A DNA stretch of 64,000 nucleotides. Origin: Sphaerimonospora thailandensis. Its GTDB lineage: Bacteria > Actinomycetota > Actinomycetes > Streptosporangiales > Streptosporangiaceae. Shown piece by piece: positions 51,530 through 60,372 of the stretch. Position numbers and translations under genes: made by a program. Under the pieces are notes generated by a model, which saw only the letters and a list, made by a program, of their open reading frames with translations, was not told where the DNA came from and did not search any database. The number at the start of each line of letters is the position of its first letter. The first letter of the stretch is position 1. Location of the stretch: positions 1-64,000 of the forward strand of contig NZ_BOOG01000011.1 of the NCBI RefSeq assembly GCF_016863115.1, in the 5' to 3' direction.

Positions 51530-52489
51530 TCAGGGGACTGTGCCGAAGTGGGGATTGTTGATCAACCAGTCGGCGTAGCGGCGGCTGCGGGACACCGCGT
51601 TCGCGTGCGCGGCCCTGGCGTGGGCGGCGACCGAAGGCGCCACCCGCGCGGCGATCGAGTCGTAGTGCCAGCCGAGCAGGTGCCGCCAGCGCAGCGGAGC
51701 CCCGGCCAGCGGCATCATCACCAGCCCGGCCGTGAGCTGGAACGTCGCCTGGCAGAGCAGCACGGAATTGCCGACTCCGACCAGGTGCAGGCAGGTCGCG
51801 ACGTCGCTCTCGTAGATCGACTTCGGTACGAATCCCGCACGGGCGCAGGCGACGACGAAGCAGTCGGAGAAGCAGCCCTCCCCGGGTACGGCCGCCCATT
51901 GCTCGTCCGCGAGCTGCGACAACTCCAGCTCGTTCTCGCCGGCGAGCGGGTGATTCTCGGCGAGCAGGACGAAGACCGGGTCGGTGGCGACGACGCTCCA
52001 GCTCATCGTGTCCGATGGGGGCGGCGGGCTGTCGCCGCACGTTCCGACCAGTGCGAAGTCGAGCAGACCCGCTGTCACCATCGTCGTCAGCTCGCGCGCC
52101 GACCACGAGGTGCGGGTCGTCACCGGCGACCCCGGATTGTCGGCGGTGAGGCGCTCGACCAGCCCGCCGAGGATTGACCCGTTGGTGGCGCCGAGGCGGT
52201 AGCCGGGGATCTGCTCGGAGGTGTTGGCGAACCGTACCGCGTCTTCTTGGAGTTCGCGTACGGCGGGGAGCAGGACGCGGGCCCGGGCCAGGACCATTTC
52301 CCCGAGTGGTGTGGGACGGGCGCCGTTACGGTCGCGTTCGAAAAGGGGACCCCCGAGAGAGCGCTCGATGCGCTTGAGCTGTGCGGTGAGCGAAGGCTGA
52401 GCCAGACCGAGACGGGTGGCCGCCTTGGTGACGCTGCCGGCGTCGGCGACCTCGCGCACGATTCTGAGATGGCGGAGCTCCAGATCCAT
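51530..52489 (-). CDS. LysR-family transcriptional regulator
   Basis: A 319-residue LTTR: the N-terminal winged helix MDLELRHLRIVREVADAGSVTKAATRLGLAQPSLTAQLKRIER is split here by its turn, followed by a two-lobed effector domain (about 90-300). The first lobe includes ELTTMVTAGLLDFALVG. A classical LTTR box (52512-52528) lies just upstream, consistent with autoregulation. Its target may be the divergent genes or the neighbouring protease. Confidence 0.88.
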   Translation of the reverse strand: MDLELRHLRIVREVADAGSVTKAATRLGLAQPSLTAQLKRIERSLGGPLFERDRNGARPTPLGEMVLARARVLLPAVRELQEDAVRFANTSEQIPGYRLGATNGSILGGLVERLTADNPGSPVTTRTSWSARELTTMVTAGLLDFALVGTCGDSPPPPSDTMSWSVVATDPVFVLLAENHPLAGENELELSQLADEQWAAVPGEGCFSDCFVVACARAGFVPKSIYESDVATCLHLVGVGNSVLLCQATFQLTAGLVMMPLAGAPLRWRHLLGWHYDSIAARVAPSVAAHARAAHANAVSRSRRYADWLINNPHFGTVP

Positions 52490-52511
52490 ACCGGGAAGGT
52501 ACGACTCCTGT

Positions 52512-52528
52512 GGTATGCCCGCAATACC
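52512..52528. promoter_or_regulatory. LysR-type box (GGTAT-N7-ATACC)
   Basis: GGTATGCCCGCAATACC contains the T-N11-A pattern within perfect 5-bp arms. It begins 23 bp upstream of the lysR start, as expected for an autoregulatory recognition site. Confidence 0.6.
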
Positions 52529-52667
52529 CGACTTGTCATTAACACTGACTTAAGGTAGTGAGGGCAAGCGTCACCATTATCGCACCACCCGCTCAATCCT
52601 ATACGATCTTGTGATCAATTTGGTGGGAATCGCGAAAACCCGGTGACCTGGCGGGCCGCTCCTCGCT

Positions 52668-52740
52668 GGAACGCGTTCCGGAGCGACCCCGCTCCACGCC
52701 TTCCGCGACGAGCCTTCCGCACCGAAATGGAACGCGTTGC
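52668..52740. promoter_or_regulatory. Two GGAACGCGTTCC-type palindromes near the crotonase relic
   Basis: GGAACGCGTTCC (52668-52679) is perfectly symmetric; GGAACGCGTTGC (52729-52740) differs in one base. The centres are 61 bp apart. They lie beyond the 3' side of the crotonase fragment and about 400 bp before the acyl-CoA ligase. They may be TetR/IclR-type operator remnants. Confidence 0.35.
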
Positions 52741-52779
52741 AGTATGACGGAGGCGGACCCGCATTCGGACATGCGGACA

Positions 52780-52899
52780 CGTGGATGCCGTGGCCGGCCC
52801 GACCAGCATGTCCATCGAGAGCGCGTTGCGGGCCTCGGGCCGGTCCATCGGGACGATCACAAGGTGGCCGTCGCGCCCGGTCCGGCAGTGCGGGGTGCT
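52780..52899 (-). pseudogene. N-terminal relic of an enoyl-CoA hydratase (crotonase)
   Basis: The minus strand reads TGRDGHLVIVPMDRPEARNA, then LSMDMLVG, matching the crotonase N-terminus (xDGHVxxVTMNRPEARNALS). The similarity ends within about 40 codons and no crotonase core follows. It is a fragment of a lost fatty-acid or steroid beta-oxidation gene that would have been divergent from the acyl-CoA ligase. Confidence 0.55.
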
Positions 52900-52986
52900 G
52901 ATCGGCAGGAGATCCACGGATTTCCCTCCGAGCGCGGACCGGTTCTTGTTACGTGCTGTTTCCCGGGTTAGTCTGCCCGCAAGAAC

Positions 52987-53000
52987 TAGAACCGATTCTC
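52987..53000 (+). promoter_or_regulatory. KstR-like box upstream of the acyl-CoA ligase
   Basis: TAGAACCGATTCTC matches the TAGAAC-NN-GTTCTA box at 10 of 12 fixed positions with the correct 2-bp spacer. It lies 130 bp before the ligase start. Together with the site at 44145 it suggests common control of acyl-CoA catabolism genes. Confidence 0.45.
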
Positions 53001-53129
53001 GCCCGTGTCGCTTCGCATTGCCAGAACCTGTCGGCGTCTCGCCCGTGTTCCACTCGCGTGCTTCATGGGCTGAACCGGCTCGTTCCGGCACCGGGCGGCC
53101 CGGGCGGGACCGCACCAAGGGAGCTGCGG

Positions 53130-54677
53130 ATGGGCTCACTCGGTTTCTGGAGGTTGGCGCAGGCCGATCCGGACTGGATCGCCGCGGTCGACCCCGACGG
53201 CACGCGTTACCCCGCCGGCGAGCTGCTCGCCCGGGCCAACCGGCTGGTCCACGGGCTGCGCGGGCTGGGACTCCGGCCCGGCGACGGCATCTGCGGGCTG
53301 ACGCCGAACGGCGTGGACGGACTCACCCTCTATCTGGCCGCCCTGCAGGCGGGCTGGTATTACACACCGATCAACTGGCACCTCACCGGACCCGAGATCG
53401 GCTACATCCTCGCCGACAGCGAGGCGAAGGCGTTCTTCCTGCACGAGCGGTACGCCGAGGCGGGGATGGTCGGGGCCGCGGCGGCGGACGTCGCCGCCCG
53501 CTGCCACGCCTTCGGGGAGGTGGCGGGGGCCCGGCCGGTGTCCGACCTGGTCGGCGGCATGCCGGACACGCTCCCGGAGGAGCGTACGGCCGGGGCGACC
53601 ATGCACTACACCTCCGGCACGACCGGCCGCCCGAAGGGGGTACGGCGCCCGCTCAACGGGCTCGATCCCGACGACTCGGCCGAGCTGATGTCCTTCCTGC
53701 TCGGTTTCTTCGGGATCACCACCGGGCGGCCGAACGTCCACCTGGTCACCTCGCCGAGCTACCACACCGCCGTCACCCAGTTCGGCGGTACGGCACTGCA
53801 CATGGGCCACACGCTCGTCTACATGGACACGTGGGACCCCGAGGAGACCCTGCGCCTGTGCGAGCGACACCGGGTGACCAACTCCCATCTGGTGCCCACG
53901 CACTTCAAGCGGCTGCTGGGGCTGCCGGAGGAGATCCGGCGGGGCTACGACCTGTCCTCGCTGCGGTGGATGATCCACGCCGCCGCGCCCTGCCCTGTGC
54001 CGGTCAAGCGGCAGATGCTGGACTGGTGGGGTGACGTGATCTACGAGTACTACGCGGCCACCGAGGGCGGCGGCACGATCGCGACCCCCGAGGACTGGAA
54101 GAAGCACCCCGGCACGGTGGGCAAGGCCTGGCCGATCGCCGAGCTCCGCATCGTCGACGACGACCTCAAGGAAGTGCCGGCCGGCACCCCCGGCACGATC
54201 TACATGAAGATGGCCGGCGCCGGCTTCGAGTACAAGGGCGACCCCGCCAAGACCGCGGCGAACCGATTGGACGGGTTCTTCACGGTCGGCGACATCGGCT
54301 ATCTCGACGAGGACGACTTCCTGTTCCTCTGCGACCGCAAGGCCGACATGATCATCTCAGGCGGGGCCAACATCTATCCCGCCGAGATCGAAAAGGAGTT
54401 GCTGGTCCACCCCAAGGTCGCCGACGTGGCGGTCTTCGGGATCCCGGACGAGGAGTGGGGCGAGCAGATCAAGGCCGTCGTCGAGCCTGCCGAAGGTCTG
54501 TCACCAGGTCCCGACCTCGCCAGGGAGCTGCTCGACTCGCTGGCGGGCAGGCTGTCCCGGATGAAGTGGCCGAAGTCGATCGACTTCATCGCGGAGATGC
54601 CTCGCGAGCCCAACGGCAAGCTGCTCAAACGCAAGCTCCGCGACCCCTACTGGGAGGGCCATGACCGCACCATCTGA
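53130..54677 (+). CDS. Acyl-CoA synthetase (FadD-type AMP-forming ligase)
   Basis: A 515-residue ANL ligase. The P-loop is MHYTSGTTGRPKGVRRPL, the A5 region is YEYYAATEGGGT, the A8 region is VGDIGYLDEDDFLFLCDRKADMIISGGANIYPAEIE is broken by normal turns, and the catalytic Lys is in EPNGKLLKRKLRD. It activates a fatty or other carboxylic acid as the CoA thioester. The ATG at 53130 has AGGGAG upstream. A KstR-like site and a crotonase relic upstream point to steroid or fatty-acid catabolism. The substrate is undetermined. Confidence 0.85.
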   Translation: MGSLGFWRLAQADPDWIAAVDPDGTRYPAGELLARANRLVHGLRGLGLRPGDGICGLTPNGVDGLTLYLAALQAGWYYTPINWHLTGPEIGYILADSEAKAFFLHERYAEAGMVGAAAADVAARCHAFGEVAGARPVSDLVGGMPDTLPEERTAGATMHYTSGTTGRPKGVRRPLNGLDPDDSAELMSFLLGFFGITTGRPNVHLVTSPSYHTAVTQFGGTALHMGHTLVYMDTWDPEETLRLCERHRVTNSHLVPTHFKRLLGLPEEIRRGYDLSSLRWMIHAAAPCPVPVKRQMLDWWGDVIYEYYAATEGGGTIATPEDWKKHPGTVGKAWPIAELRIVDDDLKEVPAGTPGTIYMKMAGAGFEYKGDPAKTAANRLDGFFTVGDIGYLDEDDFLFLCDRKADMIISGGANIYPAEIEKELLVHPKVADVAVFGIPDEEWGEQIKAVVEPAEGLSPGPDLARELLDSLAGRLSRMKWPKSIDFIAEMPREPNGKLLKRKLRDPYWEGHDRTI

Positions 54678-54711
54678 CGGGTTACGCGCCGCCGCCACGT
54701 GAGGGCTGCGA

Positions 54712-55350
54712 TCAGAGCCGCTTGGAGCCCTCGCTCGCGAAGGCGGCCACGGCGCCGAGGCCGAGATAGACCACGCCGCTGCCGACGTCGAGCCGCCGCC
54801 GGGCTCGGACGGAGGAACGCAGCCGTCCGGCCAGGGCCGAGGCCAGCACGGCGTACGTTCCGTCGCTCGCCATGCCGAGCACGATCCAGATCACGCCGAG
54901 CAGCACGATCTGCGCGGCGACCGGCCCGCGCGCCGGGTCGGCGAACTGCGGCAGGAAGGCGAGGAAGAAGATCGCCGTCTTCGGGTTGAGCACGTTGACG
55001 ACGAAACCCTCGCCGAACAGCCGGGACCGTGACGCGGCCGCGACCTCGGGTGAGTCGTCCTCGGACCGCCGGATCAGCTTCCGCACACCGAGACAGACGA
55101 GGTAGGCGGCGCCCAGGTACTTCACGATCGTGAACGCGGTGGCCGAGGCGGCCAGCAGGGCGCTGATCCCGAGGGCCGCCGCCCCCACGTGGACCAGCGA
55201 TCCCGCGTGGACGCCGAGCACCGACACCAGCCCTGCCGTACGGCCCTGCGCGACGCTGCGGGTCACGATGTAGACCACGGCGGGTCCCGGCACCACGAGC
55301 AGCGCGAGTGTGGCCGCGGCGAAGAGAGCGAGTGTCGCTGGAGTAGGCAT
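54712..55350 (-). CDS. LysE/RhtB-family amino-acid exporter
   Basis: A 212-residue membrane protein with about six helices. VVPGPAVVYIVTRSVAQGRTAGLVSVLGVHAG is the LysE signature region; GEGFVVNVLNPKTAIFFLAFLPQF is the second conserved block. It probably exports amino acids or homoserine lactone-type compounds. Its gene converges with the acyl-CoA ligase. Confidence 0.86.
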   Translation of the reverse strand: MPTPATLALFAAATLALLVVPGPAVVYIVTRSVAQGRTAGLVSVLGVHAGSLVHVGAAALGISALLAASATAFTIVKYLGAAYLVCLGVRKLIRRSEDDSPEVAAASRSRLFGEGFVVNVLNPKTAIFFLAFLPQFADPARGPVAAQIVLLGVIWIVLGMASDGTYAVLASALAGRLRSSVRARRRLDVGSGVVYLGLGAVAAFASEGSKRL

Positions 55351-55407
55351 GCCCGCGATCGTACGATCCCGCCATCCCGCCCGGCATCTCGATTTCCGGT
55401 CCTCCGA

Positions 55408-55497
55408 TCAGAGCAGGGTCAGGACGCGGGGACCGTCCTCGGTGACGGCCACGGTGTGCTCCATGTGGGCGGCCCGGCTGCCGTCCGTGGTGAGAGT
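55408..55497 (-). pseudogene. C-terminal relic of type I methionine aminopeptidase
   Basis: The minus strand reads [20 protein letters not shown], then DGPRVLTLL before the stop. This is the C-terminal end of MetAP ([21 protein letters not shown]), including the conserved Glu. The remaining 230 residues are absent: the sequence runs directly into the 5' end of the XRE gene on the opposite strand. Confidence 0.7.
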
Positions 55498-55768
55498 TCC
55501 CCTGACCCCCGAGGAGCGGCTGCGGGGGGAGCGGTTCGGCGCCCTGCTTCGGCAGGCCCGCGGCGAACGCAGCATGGTCGAGGTCGCCGCGGCGGCCGGG
55601 CTGTCCGCCGAGACGCTGCGCAAGATAGAGACCGGCTGGGCGCCCACCCCCGCCTTCTTCACGGTCGCGGCTCTGGCCGCGGCGTTGGGGCTCTCCTTGG
55701 ACGAGCTCGCCGCCGCGTGCGCCGACGCCTCAGCCAGGCGCGGCTCCGAGTTCCGAAAAGCCGGCTGA
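55490..55768 (+). CDS. Small XRE-family helix-turn-helix protein
   Basis: A 92-residue regulator: [63 protein letters not shown] spans one HTH domain (written here across its turns). GTG at 55490 starts [14 protein letters not shown], the usual N-terminus of this group; GTG 55487 is equivalent. Its first codons overlap the truncated map gene, so the 5' end lies exactly at a rearrangement junction. Its original promoter may be missing. Confidence 0.72.
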   Translation: MRVPLTPEERLRGERFGALLRQARGERSMVEVAAAAGLSAETLRKIETGWAPTPAFFTVAALAAALGLSLDELAAACADASARRGSEFRKAG

Positions 55769-55970
55769 TACAGCGGAACAGCCGGGTTCGGCTCGGCACG
55801 ATGATTGGCATGGCGACCAAGGAACCCACGGCGAGACCCGGCCGATATGTCGCTTCGGTTGAAAAGCGTCGGCGTGAGCGGGACCGGAAGACCTCTCGTC
55901 GAGGGCGGCGAGCAGGGCGGCGGTGGCCGGAGGTGGACTTGTACCAGGCTGTTCCGTCAGGCTGGGCGGC

Positions 55971-56915
55971 ATGAACGATCTCCGTGACGTGCTGGAGGCC
56001 CGGCGGATCGTCGCCGCGCACCTCCCGGAAACCCCGATGTGGTCCTATCCCGTGCTCGACGCCGCCGTCGGAGCCGAGGTGTTCGTCAAGCACGAGAACG
56101 TGCAGCCCACCGGTGCGTTCAAGGTGCGCGGCGGGATCAACCTGCTGGCGCGGATGGCGGACCGCTCCCGCGGCGTCCTGACGTACTCGACCGGCAATCA
56201 CGCCCAGTCGATCGCGTACGCCGCCCGGCTGTACGGCGTGGCGTGCTCGATCGTGATGCCGGAGAACCCGAACCCGGCCAAGGTCGCCGCCGTCGAGGCG
56301 CTCGGCGCCACCGTGGAGATCGCCGGGGCGACCATGGTCGAGGCCGCCGAGCACGCCCGTGCCCTGGCGGCCCGTACCGGGAGGAGGTTGATCAGCCCCG
56401 CCGACGAGCCCGACATCATCGCCGGGGTGGGCACGTTGTACTTCGAGGTCCTCACCGCGCGGCCCGACCTCGACGCGGTCTTCGTGCCGGTCGGCAGCGG
56501 AACCGGTGCGGCGGCGGCTTGCCTGGTCGCGCGGGCGCTCGCGCCGAAATGTCAGGTGATCGGAGTCCAGTCCGCCCAGGCCCCGGCCGCCCACGACTCG
56601 TGGCGTCTGGGCGAGCTGGTCAGCCGACCCATGAAAACGGTCGTGGACGGCCTCGCCACCGGGTCCGCCTTCGCCACGCCCCAGGCCGTGATGCGGGACG
56701 GCCTGGCCGACTTCATGCTGGTCTCCGACGACGAGATCGTGCGAGCCCAGCGGATGCTGCTCACCGAGGCGCACACCCTGGCCGAGGGCGCGGGTGCGGC
56801 CGCCCTGGCGGCGCTGCTGGCCCGCCGCGAGCGCTTCGCCGGACGCAGAGTCGCCGTCATCTGCACCGGAGCCAACGCCGGCCCCGCCGAGCTCGCCCGC
56901 CTGCTCACCACCTGA
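55971..56915 (+). CDS. Serine/threonine dehydratase (fold-type II PLP enzyme)
   Basis: A 314-residue PLP enzyme. Lys51 in ENVQPTGAFKVRGG is the PLP lysine; TYSTGNHAQSIAYAARL and VPVGSGTGAAAACLV bind cofactor phosphate. The lack of a C-terminal ACT domain fits a catabolic threonine or serine dehydratase (or a racemase). The ATG at 55971 lacks a strong ribosome site, and the 200 bp upstream have poor coding character. Confidence 0.84.
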   Translation: MNDLRDVLEARRIVAAHLPETPMWSYPVLDAAVGAEVFVKHENVQPTGAFKVRGGINLLARMADRSRGVLTYSTGNHAQSIAYAARLYGVACSIVMPENPNPAKVAAVEALGATVEIAGATMVEAAEHARALAARTGRRLISPADEPDIIAGVGTLYFEVLTARPDLDAVFVPVGSGTGAAAACLVARALAPKCQVIGVQSAQAPAAHDSWRLGELVSRPMKTVVDGLATGSAFATPQAVMRDGLADFMLVSDDEIVRAQRMLLTEAHTLAEGAGAAALAALLARRERFAGRRVAVICTGANAGPAELARLLTT

Positions 56916-57002
56916 TGTCGGTGGCCCAGGCAGTGGATGCCACCCAGGCCCCGCGACGCGCTGACCCTGCCACGGACCGTGGCCCTGCCCGCGCATACAC
57001 GA

Positions 57003-57215
57003 TCAAGAATCTTGATCAATCGATGCCGAAACTTTCGGCGGCGGAATGCGTGTGTGGGGGGCGACTAGCGCCCACTGGCGCATCTTGTCGTTGTCGTTGT
57101 CTTCGTGTTCGAGAATGTGGCAGTGGTGGATGTACGTCGCCGGCAACTTGGTGCCGCTGTCCGGTATCGACGCGACCGGACCCGGCACATCGAATTTCAT
57201 GATGATTCTGGTCAC
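57003..57215 (-). pseudogene. C-terminal relic of a multicopper oxidase
   Basis: The minus strand reads TRIIMKFDVPGPVASIPDSG, then ATYIHHCHILEHEDNDNDKM and a short tail. HCHILEHEDND is the type-1/type-3 copper motif of CotA/bilirubin-oxidase-like enzymes. A repeated ND (from GACAACGACAAC) disturbs the normal EDNDMMR. The frame begins right after the stop of the gene at 57228, so roughly the first 85% of the protein is gone. Confidence 0.68.
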
Positions 57216-57227
57216 CAGGGGCCCGGC

Positions 57228-57983
57228 TCAGCCGAGATCGTCTCGGGTGGCCTCCTCGACCTCGCGCAGGCTCTGCCGGGTGAATTCCAGTTCTGAGGTG
57301 AGGTCTTCGAGCGCCTTCGTGCCGCCGTTCGTCTCCAACGAGGTGGCGGCCATCGTGGAGAGCTCTACCGCCCGGGCGACCAGGCCCTCCAGGCTGATCG
57401 CGCCGGACTCGAGCCGGGCCAGCAGCCGCTGCCGTGTGCCCGACACCCGGTCGTACACATCCTGCTGGGCCGCCAGCGACGCGATCGACCGGTCGAGCTC
57501 ACCGGCGACCTCCGCGCGGGCCGACCGCCGGGCGCGCGTGAGCCGTTCACGCTCCTGGTGAAGGAACCGCGGATCGAAGCGGGCGAGCGCCGAGCCGGTG
57601 ACCGTCGCCTGCCCGGCCAGCCGGCGCAGCGTCGCCACCGTGTCGTCCACCTCGGGCCGCATCGCGGCGATCCGGTCGAGCAGGATCTGCCCGCGCATCG
57701 AGGCGGTCAGATCGGCGAAGGTCGCGGCCGCCCGCTCGGCCCGCCGCAGCCACCCCTCCTCCGCGCTGCCCGGGCTTACTGCCGGCAACTCCTCCCGTTC
57801 CTCCGTACGGCTCTCGCCGCCGGCCGACTGCCATGCGGAGGCGAACGCCTTGACGAGCCAGACGGCGACGCCGACGAAGGCCGCGCCGACCGGGTGCACG
57901 TTCACGGCCCAGGCCGCACCTCCCGCGGTGGCGCCCAGGAGTAGCGCCCAGGGGTCGCGGAGTTCCTCACTGAAGCGGGACAA
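57228..57983 (-). CDS. Conserved membrane/coiled-coil protein paired with the VWA protein
   Basis: A 251-residue protein with two N-terminal hydrophobic stretches (LLLGATAGGAAWAV and VGAAFVGVAVWLVKAF), then a long helical cytoplasmic region rich in Ala/Arg/Glu (about 75-245), probably coiled coil. No catalytic motif is seen. It lies 13 bp downstream of the solute-binding/VWA gene on the same strand and is probably its partner. I know this pairing from other actinomycetes, but its function is not established. Confidence 0.7.
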   Translation of the reverse strand: MSRFSEELRDPWALLLGATAGGAAWAVNVHPVGAAFVGVAVWLVKAFASAWQSAGGESRTEEREELPAVSPGSAEEGWLRRAERAAATFADLTASMRGQILLDRIAAMRPEVDDTVATLRRLAGQATVTGSALARFDPRFLHQERERLTRARRSARAEVAGELDRSIASLAAQQDVYDRVSGTRQRLLARLESGAISLEGLVARAVELSTMAATSLETNGGTKALEDLTSELEFTRQSLREVEEATRDDLG

Positions 57984-57996
57984 GTTGGGCTCCGGC

Positions 57997-59823
57997 TCAG
58001 AAGTTGGAGATCACTGCGGTGAACACCTGATCGATGCTTCCCGGCTTGCGTGAATCGTAGGCCGCCGCGTCCGTGGTCTGCGAGATCTTCCGGAGCACCC
58101 CCAGGTCGGCGTCGGCGCCATACGCGATGGTGAACAGCCGGACCGTGTCCTGTCCGGCCTCCTTGTGCAGCTCGGCGAGCAGGTCGTCCAGCGAGATCGA
58201 GTAGTTGTCCTCGTTCCTGCCGTCGGTGAGCAGGACCACCGCGTTGATGGCGTCGCCGCTCTGCTGCTTGAGCACGTGCTGGTAGGACGCGAGCGCCGTG
58301 TCGTACAGGCCGGTGCCGCCGTTCGGGATGAGGCCGTTGATCCGGCTCTTCAGCCGGCTCTGGCTCCCCCGGCCCATCGGCACCAGTTCGCGGTAGTCCT
58401 TGTTGCCGTCCTGCTTGAGGGAGAACATCCACAGTCCGACGCTGTCGTTGGGGCCGAACTGCGGCAGCGCGTTGACGGCCGCCTGCTTGGCCAGGTCGAG
58501 CTTGGTCTTGCCGGTGCCGGGCACCTCCGCGCCCATCGAGCCCGAGACGTCGAGGACCATCAGCACGTTGGCGGGCTTACGCAGCTCCGCCCAGCTCTTC
58601 AGCACCCGGTCCAGCACGCCCGGCGCGGGCACGCTGAGCGTCGTCGCGGGTTCCTTGGGGTCGAGGCCGTTGGCCTTGGTGATCAGCTTGCCCGGCTTCC
58701 CGTCGAAGGAACGGAAGGCGTACTCCGCGAACTTGTCCTGCTGGTCCGACGACTGCAGATATTTCAGGAAATCGGCCGCGATCGCCTTCTTGTCGGCGTC
58801 CGCCCAGGACAGCACGGCGTACGGATGATCCGAGAAGAGCGTGCCCTCCTTCGGATAGATGGCCACGAGCGGGACCTTCGGCTTGGCGTGCTTGCCGAGG
58901 GTCGCCGGGTCGCCGGTGGGGTTGCCCTGGTTGTAGTCCCACACCGACTTCTCCTCGACGGCCACCGCCGAGACGTACGACATCGCGGCGCCGGAGTCGT
59001 CGGCGTTCTGCAGGTTCGACAGGAACGTCAGCGTGGTGTCGCCGTAGTGGACGATCGACCGCTCGACGCCCTTCACGAAGTCACGCGTACGCGCGGCCGT
59101 CAGGTCCTTGTCCGAAAGGTCCCCCGACAGACCGGTGGCGGCGAAATAGGCGCCGACGGTCGCGTTGAGGCCGGATGTGGAGAAGTTCGGATTGGTCTTG
59201 CCAAGGCGGAACGCGCCCCACTCGGGGTGGTCGTACTTCGCCCACCCCTTCGGATCGTTGGCGAGCTCCAGCACGTCCGACCAGCCGATCTTCTTGGCCG
59301 GCCAGCCGAGTGCCTTGGCCATCGGCTCCGGCATCGCGATCACCAGCGGTGACTTGGCGATTGTCGGGTTCTCGGAGGAGACGAGGCTGGCCCGGTCGCC
59401 GCCCTCGACCCGCCGCTGGAGCAGGGTGATCCAGCCGGCGCTGGCGGGCGTCCACACGTCGGGTTTCGGCCCGTCCACCCGCTTGTCCCAGCCGCGGGCC
59501 AGGGACTGCATCGCCTCGCCGGACGCCTTGGAGTTGACGACCACGTCGACGCAGTGCCCGTCCACCTTCCGCCCGCTGTACCCCTTGGCCATCTTGCCGA
59601 GGAGCTCTGCCTTCTCGCTGGACGCCGCGATGGTCAGCGTCACGCCACCGTCGCCGCAGGCACGGCTCTTGGCGGCCTTGTCATCGCTGTCACCGCCCGC
59701 GCCGCCCCCACCGGTCCCGCCGAAGAACATCTTCAGCCCCACGATGAGCGCGCCCGCGATGATGATCGCGACGATGAACGGGGCGAAGCTGCGGCGGCGC
59801 CTCTGCTGCTGCGGGGGGTACAT
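57997..59823 (-). CDS. Membrane-anchored solute-binding plus VWA-domain protein
   Basis: A 608-residue protein: an N-terminal helix (FAPFIVAIIIAGALIVGL), a Gly/Asp linker, an extracellular solute-binding domain (about 55-395; KPDVWTPASAGWITLL, TNPNFSTSGLNATVGAYFAATG), then a von Willebrand A domain (about 415-605) with an intact MIDAS, VLDVSGSMGAEV, and LTDGRNEDNYS. The ATG at 59823 has GGAGGACGG upstream. The fusion of a ligand-binding and an adhesion/metal-binding module suggests surface sensing; the ligand is unknown. Confidence 0.8.
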   Translation of the reverse strand: MYPPQQQRRRRSFAPFIVAIIIAGALIVGLKMFFGGTGGGGAGGDSDDKAAKSRACGDGGVTLTIAASSEKAELLGKMAKGYSGRKVDGHCVDVVVNSKASGEAMQSLARGWDKRVDGPKPDVWTPASAGWITLLQRRVEGGDRASLVSSENPTIAKSPLVIAMPEPMAKALGWPAKKIGWSDVLELANDPKGWAKYDHPEWGAFRLGKTNPNFSTSGLNATVGAYFAATGLSGDLSDKDLTAARTRDFVKGVERSIVHYGDTTLTFLSNLQNADDSGAAMSYVSAVAVEEKSVWDYNQGNPTGDPATLGKHAKPKVPLVAIYPKEGTLFSDHPYAVLSWADADKKAIAADFLKYLQSSDQQDKFAEYAFRSFDGKPGKLITKANGLDPKEPATTLSVPAPGVLDRVLKSWAELRKPANVLMVLDVSGSMGAEVPGTGKTKLDLAKQAAVNALPQFGPNDSVGLWMFSLKQDGNKDYRELVPMGRGSQSRLKSRINGLIPNGGTGLYDTALASYQHVLKQQSGDAINAVVLLTDGRNEDNYSISLDDLLAELHKEAGQDTVRLFTIAYGADADLGVLRKISQTTDAAAYDSRKPGSIDQVFTAVISNF

Positions 59824-59952
59824 CCGTCCTCCATGGCCAACCCGGGGAAGTGTCAGCACTTATCCCGACGAACGGCGACCCACGTTAGTTGCCGATCGTC
59901 TCGACTCGCTAACGCTCAACAGGAGGAAGCCTGCGGAGGCAGAGCGAATGCG

Positions 59953-60372
59953 CTATGCCGGAAGCAGGGTGAACGCGGAGACGTGGACGGGACGCACCAC
60001 GGTGAAGTGCCGCATGTCGAGGGTGAACACTTCGCCGATCTTCAGCCGTTCGGCCACCGCGACGATGGAGGCGTCCGCCCCGCCGAGGGGTAAACTCGCG
60101 TATCGCTCGACAAGCACGGTGGCCCGGGCGAGATCGGCCCTCGTGAGCTCGATGAAATTCATCAGGCCAGATTCGAGAGAACGGAGGAACGCCGCCTCTA
60201 GCCGAGCGCTCGCCTTGCCCAGCCAGTAGCACACCTCGGCTGCGACGAAACCAGTGACGAGAAGTTCCCGCTTTTCCTTGAACAGACGCTCGAACTCAAG
60301 GGCACACCGCTCGTGGTGCGCATCGTTCTTGATAGCGGCGGCCATGAGCGGTCCCGCATCGACGAGAATCAT
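59953..60372 (-). CDS. PIN-domain ribonuclease toxin (third pair)
   Basis: A 139-residue PIN protein. The acidic positions are in [23 protein letters not shown] and [13 protein letters not shown], followed by FTLDMRHF. It differs from the two VapC proteins elsewhere in this window. The start overlaps the small upstream gene by 4 bp (ATGA), the usual antitoxin-toxin order. Confidence 0.8.
   Translation of the reverse strand: MILVDAGPLMAAAIKNDAHHERCALEFERLFKEKRELLVTGFVAAEVCYWLGKASARLEAAFLRSLESGLMNFIELTRADLARATVLVERYASLPLGGADASIVAVAERLKIGEVFTLDMRHFTVVRPVHVSAFTLLPA

Noticed and set aside
55801-55974. Small basic frame before the dehydratase
   Set aside because: About a third of its codons end in A or T, unlike local genes, and it has no ribosome site or family.
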